Source of the DNA: Ruminococcus sp. UBA6407
GTDB taxonomy: Bacteria > Bacillota > Clostridia > Oscillospirales > Ruminococcaceae
DNA: 28,433 nucleotides
Assembly (NCBI GenBank): GCA_002438605.1
Contig: DJPR01000002.1
Coordinates: 1 to 28,433, forward strand
Direction: 5' to 3'
A program made the translations under genes and the position numbers. Positions 13,659 through 21,584 of the stretch are shown one piece after another. The notes under the pieces are model-generated. The model worked only from the letters and a program-made list of their open reading frames with translations, was not told the DNA's origin and ran no database searches. Within the stretch, counting starts at the first letter, position 1, and every line of letters begins with the position of its first letter.

Positions 13659-14741
13659 ATGGAACCGAAAAAAAATACAATTGAATCCTTAATGGAACAG
13701 GGAAAAACTAACGGTAAACTGACTACAAAGGAAATTACTGACGCTCTTGAAGAACTTGACTTTGACGTTGATCAGCTTAATACATTTTATGACAATTGCG
13801 AAAATCTCAATATTGAAATCGTTGAGGACTTTTCTCTTGACAATGACTTAAAGGTTGGTCTTGACGCTGGCATTACCGATGACCTCGAAATGGCTCTTTC
13901 AACAGAAGGCATCGCTATTGATGACCCTGTTAAGATTTACCTTAAGGAAATCGGACGTGTACCGCTTTTATCTCCGGAAGAAGAAATAGAGCTTGCTCAA
14001 AGAATGGCAACAGGTGATCCTTATGCAAGAAAAAGGCTTTCAGAAGCAAACCTTCGTCTTGTTGTAAGTATAGCAAAAAAATATGTCGGACGTGGAATGC
14101 AGTTCCTTGATTTGATTCAGGAGGGCAACCTTGGACTTATCAAAGCCGTTGAAAAGTTTGACTATACCAAAGGTTTTAAATTCTCAACGTATGCAACATG
14201 GTGGATAAGACAGGCAATTACCAGAGCTATTGCTGATCAGGCAAGAACAATCAGAATTCCTGTTCACATGGTAGAAACAATTACAAAGGTTAAAAAGGTT
14301 TCAAGTCAGCTTTTACATGAAAACGGACACGATCCTACTCCTGAAGAAATTGCAGAAAAACTTGAAATGCCTGTAGAAAAAGTAAGAGAGATTATGCGTA
14401 TTGCTCAGGATCCTGTTTCACTTGAAACACCTATTGGTGAGGAGGAGGATAGCCATCTTGGTGACTTTATTCCTGATGACGATGCTCCTGCACCTGCTGA
14501 AGCTGCTTCACACACATTATTAAGAGAACAGCTCAATGAAGTTCTTAACACTTTGACAGAACGTGAAGCAAAGGTTCTTAAGCTCAGATTTGGTCTTGAG
14601 GACGGCAAGTCACGCACACTTGAAGAAGTAGGACAGCGTTTTGAAGTTACAAGAGAACGCATCAGACAAATTGAAGCTAAGGCTCTCAGAAAGCTCCGTC
14701 ACCCAAGCAGAAGTAAGAAAGTCAAGGACTTCCTTGACTAA
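13659..14741 (+). CDS. rpoD: Housekeeping RNA polymerase sigma factor (SigA/RpoD)
   Basis: A 360-residue primary sigma factor. Region 1.1 occupies about residues 5-85. Region 1.2 ([17 protein letters not shown]), region 2 with [20 protein letters not shown], and region 2.4 with [10 protein letters not shown] follow. Region 3 and the region 4 helix-turn-helix ([20 protein letters not shown]) complete it. It lacks the long non-conserved insert of proteobacterial RpoD, as expected in Firmicutes. CGGAGG precedes the ATG. It ends at a strong bidirectional terminator, closing the dgt-dnaG-rpoD unit. Confidence 0.97.
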   Translation: MEPKKNTIESLMEQGKTNGKLTTKEITDALEELDFDVDQLNTFYDNCENLNIEIVEDFSLDNDLKVGLDAGITDDLEMALSTEGIAIDDPVKIYLKEIGRVPLLSPEEEIELAQRMATGDPYARKRLSEANLRLVVSIAKKYVGRGMQFLDLIQEGNLGLIKAVEKFDYTKGFKFSTYATWWIRQAITRAIADQARTIRIPVHMVETITKVKKVSSQLLHENGHDPTPEEIAEKLEMPVEKVREIMRIAQDPVSLETPIGEEEDSHLGDFIPDDDAPAPAEAASHTLLREQLNEVLNTLTEREAKVLKLRFGLEDGKSRTLEEVGQRFEVTRERIRQIEAKALRKLRHPSRSKKVKDFLD

Positions 14742-14760
14742 TCTTCTTACATAAATAAAA

Positions 14761-14788
14761 AATGGAACGTTTTTTACAACGTTCCATT
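14761..14788. terminator. Bidirectional terminator between rpoD and the SseB-family gene
   Basis: AATGGAACGTT pairs perfectly with AACGTTCCATT, with a run of A before and of T after it. It serves both convergent units. Confidence 0.9.
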
Positions 14789-14817
14789 TTTTATAGCATA
14801 AATTCAGAATACTAAAA

Positions 14818-15591
14818 TCAATCCTTAGTATAGAATGGTTCTGTATTTTCAGATACACTCTTTCCAAGACCAACCTCAACAGAAATCAAATCTATAAACA
14901 TATTTCCAAGATGAGGACGTGCAGCATCAGCAATACCTGAGAATAATTCGTCCTTATCACCGTCAAAGTCAACAGCAATAAGATAGCTTGCAGCTCCGTC
15001 TTCCTTAAGCATTAAACGGAAATAAGCAGCATTAATTTCTTCCTTTGTTTTCATGTACTCCTTAATAGCGTCAATCAATTCGTTCGGATACTCCTTTGGA
15101 ACGCCAAGCTTAACCTTTGTACCGCTTTTAAGAACTCTCTCAGCAGAACCCTTAAGTCTTACTTCCTTACGAATTTTAAGATCCTCTGCCATGCGTCTGT
15201 CTATAACAAGATTTGAACTGAACGGATCAACAACCATACCGCCTATTCGTTCTTCCTTTGAAATCATTACAGCGTAATCATCAAAAGAAAGATTAATTGT
15301 ATGACCTTTATATTCCTTGTTCCACTTATGTAATTCGTCAATGCTCGTAAATGCCGGGAAAAACGTTTGCCTTTTATCATTAGTAATCATTGCAAACTTT
15401 ATTCTCGTATTATGCTGCGGATTCGGCAAAGTTTTAGCCTCTTCTTCAGAAATTTTGGAAACTTCAGCCGGAATCATGAATTGTGCATTCATAACAATTT
15501 CCTCTAAAACTGCCTGCTGAGATTCTGGAGTCTTGCTTTCCTTCATAACAGAAATCGCTTCCAAAAGCTTTGTATTATTTAATTCAGCCAT
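14818..15591 (-). CDS. SseB-family protein
   Basis: A 257-residue protein with the SseB N-terminal domain (about residues 1-135, including FMIPAEV, FAMITNDKRQTFFPAFTS and YAVMISKEERIGGMVVDPF). The C-terminal half resembles the SseB C-terminal domain (VKLGVPKEYP, AAYFRLMLKED, SYLIAVDFDGD). SseB was named from enhanced serine sensitivity in E. coli; its molecular role is not established. The start is supported by GGAGG at the expected distance. A good promoter (TTGCTT-17-TATAAT) lies at 15624-15652. It appears to be a single-gene unit. Confidence 0.87.
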   Translation of the reverse strand: MAELNNTKLLEAISVMKESKTPESQQAVLEEIVMNAQFMIPAEVSKISEEEAKTLPNPQHNTRIKFAMITNDKRQTFFPAFTSIDELHKWNKEYKGHTINLSFDDYAVMISKEERIGGMVVDPFSSNLVIDRRMAEDLKIRKEVRLKGSAERVLKSGTKVKLGVPKEYPNELIDAIKEYMKTKEEINAAYFRLMLKEDGAASYLIAVDFDGDKDELFSGIADAARPHLGNMFIDLISVEVGLGKSVSENTEPFYTKD

Positions 15592-15623
15592 ATATAATTC
15601 CTCCGTTATTACAATATGTTTAT

Positions 15624-15652
15624 ATTATAGCATAAAACTTATTAAAAAGCAA
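15624..15652 (-). promoter_or_regulatory. Promoter of the SseB-family gene
   Basis: On the minus strand TTGCTT (15652-15647), 17 bases, TATAAT (15629-15624). Confidence 0.7.
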
Positions 15653-15768
15653 CATATTTTTCAAAAACGAGATATGAATTTTTATTACTATAGCAATTCG
15701 TAAAAATAATTCAGTAATAATCAAAGAAATATCGCATAATATTCGTGCGTTTTCCACGCAAATTAACT

Positions 15769-15796
15769 TTGAAAAGCTTTACAAAAATGGTATAAT
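15769..15796 (+). promoter_or_regulatory. Orphan plus-strand promoter
   Basis: TTGAAA (15769-15774), 16 bases, TATAAT (15791-15796). Only a broken 26-codon frame lies downstream before the palindromic repeat and the opposing terminator. Confidence 0.55.
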
Positions 15797-15800
15797 AAAA

Positions 15801-15878
15801 ATGTGAAAAATAACAGAATATTTTGAAGATACCGATGTAACCTTTAAAGAATTTCTGTATGATGTGACGGAAAATTAA
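15801..15878 (+). pseudogene. Truncated gene remnant with a stop at codon 2
   Basis: The frame reads ATG, TGA, then KITEYFEDTDVTFKEFLYD followed by VTEN and TAA. The residues look like genuine protein sequence (balanced acidic and aromatic content), and a good promoter sits right in front. The TGA at codon 2 and the early stop mean it cannot make a normal product. I interpret it as the start of a decayed gene; the family is not recognisable. Chance cannot be excluded at this length. Confidence 0.35.
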
Positions 15879-15888
15879 TCAGCAGATG

Positions 15889-15927
15889 TTGTGCAAAGCT
15901 GTCAGGCTTGCTTTACGCAGTGTTGCC
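15889..15927. repeat. Dispersed palindromic repeat, degenerate inverted copy
   Basis: Read against the reverse complement of the 9949 copy it shares GTGCAAAG, then CTTTACGCAGTGTTGCC against CTTTATGCGGTGTTGCC. The other arm is lost. Confidence 0.5.
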
Positions 15928-15956
15928 TTGTGTCTTATACGTTATTGAATAAAAAA

Positions 15957-15983
15957 GGAAATGCTCATTTGCAGAGCATTTCC
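15957..15983 (-). terminator. Terminator of the ferredoxin-type gene
   Basis: GGAAATGCTC pairs with GAGCATTTCC. The minus strand continues with TTTTTT. Confidence 0.85.
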
Positions 15984-15998
15984 TCAATCATAACACCA

Positions 15999-16694
15999 CT
16001 AATCAATTAATTCACCGTTCGTACTGATTGTTACAACCTGCCATGGAATAAACTTTCCGCTTTTCATTAATGCAGTTTTTGCAGCATTTTCAATTCCTCC
16101 GCAGCATGGAACTTCCATACGAACTATTGTAATGCTTTTTATATCGTTGTTTTTTATAATACTTTCAAGTTTTTCAGCATAATCGCCCTCATCAAGCTTC
16201 TGACATCCGATTAATGTGATTTTATTTTTGATAAAACGTCTATGAAAATCTCCATAGGCATAAGCTGTACAATCAGCTGCAATAAGAAGATTTGCTTTGT
16301 CAAAATAAGGAGCATTAATAGGAACAAGCTTTATTTGAACAGGCCATTGTAAAAGCTGACTTTCAATCGAATTAACCATTTCATCCGATTTATTATTACG
16401 TTTTATAGTTTTTGAATGTGTACCCGGACAGCCGCATGGTAAATTTTCAGCCTGTTTTTCAGCTTTATTTTTCAAAACTGCTTCTTCATTATATGCTGCC
16501 GCTTCACGTTCTTCAAAAGAAATAGCACCTGTAGGACATGCCGGTAAACAGTCACCAAGTCCGTCACAATAATCATCACGCAGTAATTTCGCCTTGCCGT
16601 CAATTATTCCTATTGCACCTTCATGACATGCCTCTGCACAAAGTCCGCAGCCATTGCATTTTTCTTCATCTATTTTAATTATTTTTCTAATCAT
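15999..16694 (-). CDS. 4Fe-4S ferredoxin-type protein with C-terminal cysteine-rich domain
   Basis: A 231-residue protein starting at ATG 16694, because GGAG lies 9 bases upstream; an ATG at 16709 has no site. The N-terminus is a ferredoxin fold. CNGCGLCAEAC gives C13, C16, C19 and C23. The second motif CDGLGDCLPACP gives C43, C49 and C53, with Leu46 where a ligand Cys normally sits. The remaining ~130 residues hold CGCPG, AADCTAYAYGD, IGCQKLDEG and PCCGG, so more metal or redox chemistry is possible. This is an electron carrier or redox-sensing protein of unknown partner. It is a single-gene unit with a Crp/Fnr-like palindrome upstream. Confidence 0.82.
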   Translation of the reverse strand: MIRKIIKIDEEKCNGCGLCAEACHEGAIGIIDGKAKLLRDDYCDGLGDCLPACPTGAISFEEREAAAYNEEAVLKNKAEKQAENLPCGCPGTHSKTIKRNNKSDEMVNSIESQLLQWPVQIKLVPINAPYFDKANLLIAADCTAYAYGDFHRRFIKNKITLIGCQKLDEGDYAEKLESIIKNNDIKSITIVRMEVPCCGGIENAAKTALMKSGKFIPWQVVTISTNGELID

Positions 16695-16746
16695 AAATAT
16701 AATCTCCATTTCTCAGACAGTCATACTATTCTCTGTCTGTGTATTT

Positions 16747-16752
16747 ATTATA
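16747..16752 (-). promoter_or_regulatory. -10 box of the ferredoxin-type gene
   Basis: TATAAT on the minus strand at 16752-16747. No good -35 box lies 17 bases upstream, which is typical of activator-dependent promoters. Predicted start near 16740. Confidence 0.5.
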
Positions 16753-16773
16753 TAATAATTAGGCTGACAAGTC

Positions 16774-16789
16774 TGTTGCATATGCAACA
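16774..16789. promoter_or_regulatory. 16-bp perfect palindrome TGTTGCATATGCAACA, likely activator site
   Basis: The centre (16781.5) lies about 41.5 bases upstream of the predicted start of the ferredoxin transcript. That is the classic class II position for Crp/Fnr-type activators. The half-site differs from TGTGA, so the regulator is unidentified. Confidence 0.6.
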
Positions 16790-16791
16790 AA

Positions 16792-16822
16792 AAGGGTACT
16801 TTCCAACTGGAAAAGTACCCTT
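16792..16822 (-). terminator. Terminator of the gatCAB-aspS unit
   Basis: AAGGGTACTTTCC pairs with GGAAAAGTACCCTT (one extra A). The minus strand continues with TTT. Confidence 0.82.
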
Positions 16823-16827
16823 AATAT

Positions 16828-19695
16828 TTATGGTAATAATCTGTTTATATCTCTTGGGAACATACTTGTTTGTCTGATATTTGAAAGATTAAGTATCTTC
16901 ATAACAAGACGTTCAAGACCTATTCCAAGTCCACCATGAGGTGGAAGTCCATATTTATGAGCTTCAAGATAATATTTAAAGTCATCAGGATCAAGTCCCT
17001 GTGCTTTCATCTTGGCAACCTGTTCATCATAATCATGTATACGCTGACCGCCGCTTGTTATTTCAAGTCCTCTGAAAAGCAAGTCAAACTTATATGCAAG
17101 TCGTGGATCTTCTCTGTCATTCATTGCATAGAACGGAGGTTTTGATGATGGGAAGTGTGTAATGAAAATAAAGTCACAGTTAAATTCCTTTTTAGCATAC
17201 TCACAAATTGCAACTTCATCTTCAGGTTCAAGGTCAAGTTTGTTTCCTGAGCCCTTGTCACCAAGAATTTCTTTTGCTTCAAGCAAAGTAACACATGGAA
17301 TTTCATCAATTACAGGAACATCAGCTTCAAGCAATTCAATTTCATTAGCATAATTTTTCTTAATATATTCCATTACATATTTAAGCATTGCTGTTTCCAT
17401 TGCCATTACATCATACATACTGTCAATATATCCCATTTCAAAGTCAAGACCGATATATTCATTAATATGACGTGAGGTAGCGTGTTTTTCAGCACGATAT
17501 ACAGGTGCTATTTCAAATACTCTGTCAAAGAATGCAACAGCAGTCTGTTTATAGAATTGAGGTGATTGATTAAGAAATGCATGCTTATCAAAATAGTCAA
17601 GGTAGAAAATATTTGCTCCGCCTTCAGCACCCTGAGCAACAATTTTAGGTGAATGAATTTCAGTAAAGTTCTCTTTGAGCATAAACTCCCTGAAACCGTT
17701 GCATACACCTTCCTGAAGCTTGAAAATAGCTCTCTCATAAGGATTCCTGAGTGAAACTGAGCGGTTATTAAGGTTTACATCAAGAGTACAGCCTAATTTC
17801 TTATTTGAAACATGAAGCGGATATTCATACCCAACGGCAGAAATAAGCTTGATTTCTTTGAGTATGATTTCAATTCCGTTAATACCCTTTTCGTTTTCCG
17901 TAACAGTACCTGTAATATTTACAAAGAAACCTTCTTTGAGTCCTTTTATGCTATCCTTACAGTTATCCTCGGAATAAACTGTCTGCAATGTATATCTGCC
18001 TGTTCTTACAACTACAAATGAGATTTTTCCCATTGTTCTGATTTTATGAACACAGCAGCTCAATGTAATATCCTTACCGATATTATTCAGTGCATCTTCT
18101 AATTCAAATTCCTTTTTAAGCTGTGATGTTCCAATCTGCTTAATATTATTTTTCACAGACGGCTTATAAGAATTCGGATTTGAATATGAAGTAAGCTCAT
18201 CAAGAGATTCCTCGTGAACTACCTCTTTTTCATGCACTTCTTCGGTTGAATTCTTTACGGTAAGTGAAGCAAGTTTCTTTTCAAGTTCTTCCTTTATTAC
18301 CTTAGGAGTACATACACCTCTGAGTGACTTTGTGCACTGTCCCATAAGGAAACCAAATACCTTTGTTTCACCGTTAGCATACTGTTCTACAGTTGCAGCA
18401 TTATCAGCAAACACCTTATCAAGAACCTCATTTACCTTACCCATATCATTTACGATAAGCATACCGTTTTCTTTAGCAACCGTTTCGCAGTCCTTGCCTG
18501 TTTCAATCATAAGACGCAGAATTTTCTTTGCATCATTTTTTGATACCTTTTCTGTATCTGCCATTTCAACAAGCTTAGCAAAGTCCTGAGCAGTAAATGG
18601 AAGTGACTCCATTGAAACCTCTCCGAGATTTACACGTCTGAGAAGTTCTACTATAATAAAGTTTGAAACAGACTTAGGATTATTATATGCACTTACAGCG
18701 TCATTGAAGAAATCAGAAACTTTCTTTGAGTTAACAATAATTTTTGCATCAACTTCTGAAAGTCCATACTCATTTACATAACGTGCAAGACGCTTATGCG
18801 GAAGTTCAGGAAGCTTCCCCTTGATTTCGTCAAGCATTTCATCTGTAAAGTTTACCTGCAAAATATCAGGCTCAGGGAAGTAACGATAGTCATGAGCGTC
18901 CTCTTTACTTCTCATTGACGTTGTTTCGCCCTTATTGTCATTAAAACGTCTTGTTTCCTGTATTACTTTATATCCCAAATCAAGACGCATAGACTGACGC
19001 TTTATTTCATAATCAATAGCACGTCCGATAGATTTAAGTGAGTTTAAGTTCTTACACTCTGTTCTTGTTCCAAATTCTTTATCCTCAGGCTTCATAATTG
19101 AAACGTTAACATCACACCTCAAAGAACCCTGTTCCATTTTACAGTCGCAGACACCTGCATACTGTAAAAGCAAACTAACTTTTTCCACAAATGCTTTTGC
19201 CTCTTCTGATGATGAAATATCAGGTTCAGTAACGATTTCTATAAGAGGAATACCGCAGCGATTATAATCGGCAAGAGAAACTGCATTAAAGTCATCGTGA
19301 ACAAGCTTTCCTGCATCCTCCTCAAGATGTATACGGTTAATTCTGATAGTTTTTTTGCCCTTTGAAGTTTCAATTTCAACAGCACCATTTATACAAAGCG
19401 GACGTTCAAGCTGTGAAATCTGATAAGCTTTAGGAAGGTCAGGATAAAAATAGTTTTTTCTGTCAAATACAGAAAATTTGTTTATGTCACAGCCAAGAGC
19501 AAATCCGGCTTTTACAGCATACTCAACGGCAGTTCTGTTTATAACAGGGAGAGTTCCCGGCATACCTGTGCAGACAGGACAGCATCTGGAGTTCGGACTT
19601 CCGCCAAATTCAGCGTTGCATGTACAGAAAACCTTTGAATTTGTTAATAGTTCAGCGTGTATTTCAAGACCAATAACAGGAATATATGATGACAT
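16828..19695 (-). CDS. Fusion of GatB amidotransferase subunit and archaeal-type aspartyl-tRNA synthetase
   Basis: A single 955-residue frame. I start at ATG 19695 because GGAGG is 8 bases upstream; an ATG at 19710 overlaps the gatA stop and lacks a site. Residues about 1-476 are a full GatB: PVIGLEIHAELL, zinc-type cysteines CTC and CCPVC, DRKNYFYPDLPKAYQISQ, the helical domain and a YqeY-like tail ending near VIKEELEKKL. GatB transfers ammonia to activated Asp- or Glu-tRNA. Residues about 477-525 are an acidic linker. Residues about 526-955 are an AspRS of archaeal/eukaryal length: OB-fold anticodon domain, motif 2 PVYRAEKHATSRH and motif 3 GGLGIGLERL. H550 (CCVHKIR) aligns with the position that is Trp in discriminating archaeal AspRS and His in non-discriminating ones. 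The product would charge tRNA-Asn with Asp and amidate it. The fusion layout is seen directly; function is inferred. Confidence 0.9.
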   Translation of the reverse strand: MSSYIPVIGLEIHAELLTNSKVFCTCNAEFGGSPNSRCCPVCTGMPGTLPVINRTAVEYAVKAGFALGCDINKFSVFDRKNYFYPDLPKAYQISQLERPLCINGAVEIETSKGKKTIRINRIHLEEDAGKLVHDDFNAVSLADYNRCGIPLIEIVTEPDISSSEEAKAFVEKVSLLLQYAGVCDCKMEQGSLRCDVNVSIMKPEDKEFGTRTECKNLNSLKSIGRAIDYEIKRQSMRLDLGYKVIQETRRFNDNKGETTSMRSKEDAHDYRYFPEPDILQVNFTDEMLDEIKGKLPELPHKRLARYVNEYGLSEVDAKIIVNSKKVSDFFNDAVSAYNNPKSVSNFIIVELLRRVNLGEVSMESLPFTAQDFAKLVEMADTEKVSKNDAKKILRLMIETGKDCETVAKENGMLIVNDMGKVNEVLDKVFADNAATVEQYANGETKVFGFLMGQCTKSLRGVCTPKVIKEELEKKLASLTVKNSTEEVHEKEVVHEESLDELTSYSNPNSYKPSVKNNIKQIGTSQLKKEFELEDALNNIGKDITLSCCVHKIRTMGKISFVVVRTGRYTLQTVYSEDNCKDSIKGLKEGFFVNITGTVTENEKGINGIEIILKEIKLISAVGYEYPLHVSNKKLGCTLDVNLNNRSVSLRNPYERAIFKLQEGVCNGFREFMLKENFTEIHSPKIVAQGAEGGANIFYLDYFDKHAFLNQSPQFYKQTAVAFFDRVFEIAPVYRAEKHATSRHINEYIGLDFEMGYIDSMYDVMAMETAMLKYVMEYIKKNYANEIELLEADVPVIDEIPCVTLLEAKEILGDKGSGNKLDLEPEDEVAICEYAKKEFNCDFIFITHFPSSKPPFYAMNDREDPRLAYKFDLLFRGLEITSGGQRIHDYDEQVAKMKAQGLDPDDFKYYLEAHKYGLPPHGGLGIGLERLVMKILNLSNIRQTSMFPRDINRLLP

Positions 19696-19709
19696 TTTCG
19701 ACACCTCCA

Positions 19710-21161
19710 TTAAAGTTTCGGAGAAACAATTTTAAACTGTTTCTCAAAAGCGTCAGCAGTCTGAATGAGAGCAGCCTCATCAAAGCGATTTCCGATTATA
19801 GACATTCCTATCGGCATGCCGTTTTTATCATAACCGCACGTTGTTGAAATTGCAGGAAGTGACGCAATATTAACCGTAACAGTACAAATATCAGCCTGAT
19901 ACATTTTAACAGGATCAGAGATATTTTCATTAATTCCGTAAGCAACAGAAGGTGTTGTAGGAGTAAGAATAACATCACATTTTTCAAAAATGCCTGCATA
20001 TTCAGCTCTTATTCTTTGTTTAAGTGCAAGAGCCTTACCATAATATGCGTCATAATATCCGCTTGAAAGAGCATAGTTTCCAAGAAGAATACGTCTTTTT
20101 ACTTCTGCTCCGAAGCCTTCGCTCCTTGAATTGCAGATAAGCTCATTGAAGTTTTCTCCCTTTTCACTTCTGTGACCGTATTTTATACCGTCATATCTTG
20201 AAAGGTTTGAAGATGCTTCAGCAGATGAAATCAGATAATATGCTGCAACTGCATATTTCAAGCTCGGCATACTGCATTCAACAAGCTCTGCACCCATTGA
20301 TTTATAAACTTCAGCAGCTTTAAGGACTGCCTCCTTAACCTCAGAATCAATACCTTCAGCATAAAATTCCTTTGGAACTGCAATTTTCATTCCTTTGATG
20401 CTTTGACCTATTTTTGAAGTATAGTCCATTGTATCGCACTTTGAAACTGTACCGTCATGAGTGTCATAGCCTGCAATTGCATTAAGTATGGTTCCGCAGT
20501 CCTCTGCATTTTTAGCAATCGGACCTATCTGGTCAAGTGATGATGCGAACGCAACAAGACCATAACGTGAAACTCTGCCGTAAGTCGGCTTTAAACCGGT
20601 AACTCCGCAAAAAGCCGCAGGCTGTCTTATTGAACCGCCTGTATCAGAGCCTAATGCTGCTGCACAAAATGATGCTGAAACAGCAGCGGCAGAACCGCCT
20701 GATGAACCTCCCGGAACTCTGCTTTTATCATATGGATTTTTTGTTTTTGCAAAAGCTGAAGTCTGGGTTGAACCACCCATAGCAAATTCATCCATACTTA
20801 CCTTGCCCAGCATAACTATATTTTCGCTTTCAAGCTTCTCAATAACAGTAGCATTATATGGAGGAATGAAGTTTTCAAGCATTTTTGAAGAACATGTTGT
20901 TCTTATACCGTCTGTGCAGATATTATCCTTTATTGCCATAGGAATACCGCAAAGCATAGACGCTTTTCCGCTGTCAATAAGCTTCTGAGCCTTTTCAGCA
21001 TCAGCATAAGCCTTTTCCTCAGTGACAGTGATATAGCTTTCTATTTCACTGTCATATTTCTTAATTCTGTCAATATATTCTTTAGTAAGCTCCTTAGAGG
21101 AAATCTCTTTTTTATCAAGCATTTCTCTAAGGTCTTTAACGCTTTTTGAAGCAATATCCAT
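19710..21161 (-). CDS. gatA: Asp-tRNA(Asn)/Glu-tRNA(Gln) amidotransferase subunit A
   Basis: A 483-residue amidase-signature enzyme that hydrolyses glutamine to supply ammonia to GatB. The signature is intact: catalytic Lys in AIKDNI, the Ser-rich VPGGSSGGSAAAVSA loop, and the GSDTGGSIRQPA segment with the catalytic Ser pair. I start at ATG 21161 (MDIASKSVKDL), which fits family N-termini. A GTG at 21176 is also possible. Neither has a clear adjacent ribosome site, because a hairpin covers the region. Its TAA overlaps an unused ATG of the gatB frame. It follows gatC and precedes the gatB-aspS fusion in one unit. Confidence 0.93.
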   Translation of the reverse strand: MDIASKSVKDLREMLDKKEISSKELTKEYIDRIKKYDSEIESYITVTEEKAYADAEKAQKLIDSGKASMLCGIPMAIKDNICTDGIRTTCSSKMLENFIPPYNATVIEKLESENIVMLGKVSMDEFAMGGSTQTSAFAKTKNPYDKSRVPGGSSGGSAAAVSASFCAAALGSDTGGSIRQPAAFCGVTGLKPTYGRVSRYGLVAFASSLDQIGPIAKNAEDCGTILNAIAGYDTHDGTVSKCDTMDYTSKIGQSIKGMKIAVPKEFYAEGIDSEVKEAVLKAAEVYKSMGAELVECSMPSLKYAVAAYYLISSAEASSNLSRYDGIKYGHRSEKGENFNELICNSRSEGFGAEVKRRILLGNYALSSGYYDAYYGKALALKQRIRAEYAGIFEKCDVILTPTTPSVAYGINENISDPVKMYQADICTVTVNIASLPAISTTCGYDKNGMPIGMSIIGNRFDEAALIQTADAFEKQFKIVSPKL

Positions 21162-21172
21162 TATTCTGACGA

Positions 21173-21188
21173 TCACAGCTGACTGTGA
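21173..21188 (-). promoter_or_regulatory. Hairpin at the gatC-gatA junction
   Basis: TCACAG/CTGTGA around a four-base loop covers the possible GTG start of gatA. The AGGGGA at 21197-21192 sits just upstream. The fold would hide the GTG and could bring that ribosome site closer to the ATG at 21161. Confidence 0.45.
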
Positions 21189-21212
21189 TTTTCCCCTTTC
21201 ATAAAATAAAAT

Positions 21213-21491
21213 TTATTCAACAACCTTTGGTACAACAAAGCAATTATTACTGTTCTTTGCATTCTGTAATATTTTTGCTGTATCCATACTTGGCTGTGCA
21301 GTATCCTCTCGCAAATCGTTGAGGTATACATTATGATTATCGGCAAGAGCGTCATATTTAATGTCTATCTCTTTAATAGTATCCATAATTTCAATGATAC
21401 TTGTCATTTCAGCAGCTGTCTGTTTAAGTTCTTCTTCTGTAAATGAGAGCTTTCCCAGCTTTGAAAGATATGATACCATTTCTAAATCCAT
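21213..21491 (-). CDS. gatC: Asp-tRNA(Asn)/Glu-tRNA(Gln) amidotransferase subunit C
   Basis: A 92-residue protein starting at ATG 21491; GAGG is 8 bases upstream, while the in-frame TTG at 21497 is too close. It shows the GatC layout: MVSYLSKLGKLSFTEEEL, a long helix (TSIIEIMDTIKEIDI), then LREDTAQPSMDTAKILQNA and a C-terminal CFVVPKVVE. GatC wraps around GatA and stabilises its contact with GatB. First gene of gatC-gatA-gatB::aspS, transcribed from a promoter about 190 bases upstream. Confidence 0.93.
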   Translation of the reverse strand: MDLEMVSYLSKLGKLSFTEEELKQTAAEMTSIIEIMDTIKEIDIKYDALADNHNVYLNDLREDTAQPSMDTAKILQNAKNSNNCFVVPKVVE

Positions 21492-21541
21492 ATCCAAAAC
21501 CTCTTTCTAAGAGCAAGGTTTAAGGAATCACACACAAAGCA

Positions 21542-21561
21542 CATTAAAAGACTTTGCACGT
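21542..21561. repeat. Dispersed palindromic repeat, core-only copy
   Basis: CATTAAAAGACTTTGCACGT matches the core of the full copy at 9949-10001, but the outer arms are eroded. It lies in the 5' leader of gatC. Confidence 0.55.
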
Positions 21562-21584
21562 CATAAACCCGCACTTTAATATCT

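Larger units (their letters stand above)
15592..15998. other. Gene-poor interval between the SseB-family and ferredoxin genes
   Basis: This roughly 400-base gap holds the SseB promoter, an orphan plus-strand promoter (15769-15796), a short broken reading frame (15801-15878), a diverged palindromic repeat (15889-15927) and the ferredoxin terminator (15957-15983). I see no intact gene. It has the look of decayed sequence. Confidence 0.6.

Noticed and set aside
15725..15768. CGTG/CACG short hairpin before the orphan promoter
   Set aside because: Four-pair stem expected by chance; no associated gene.
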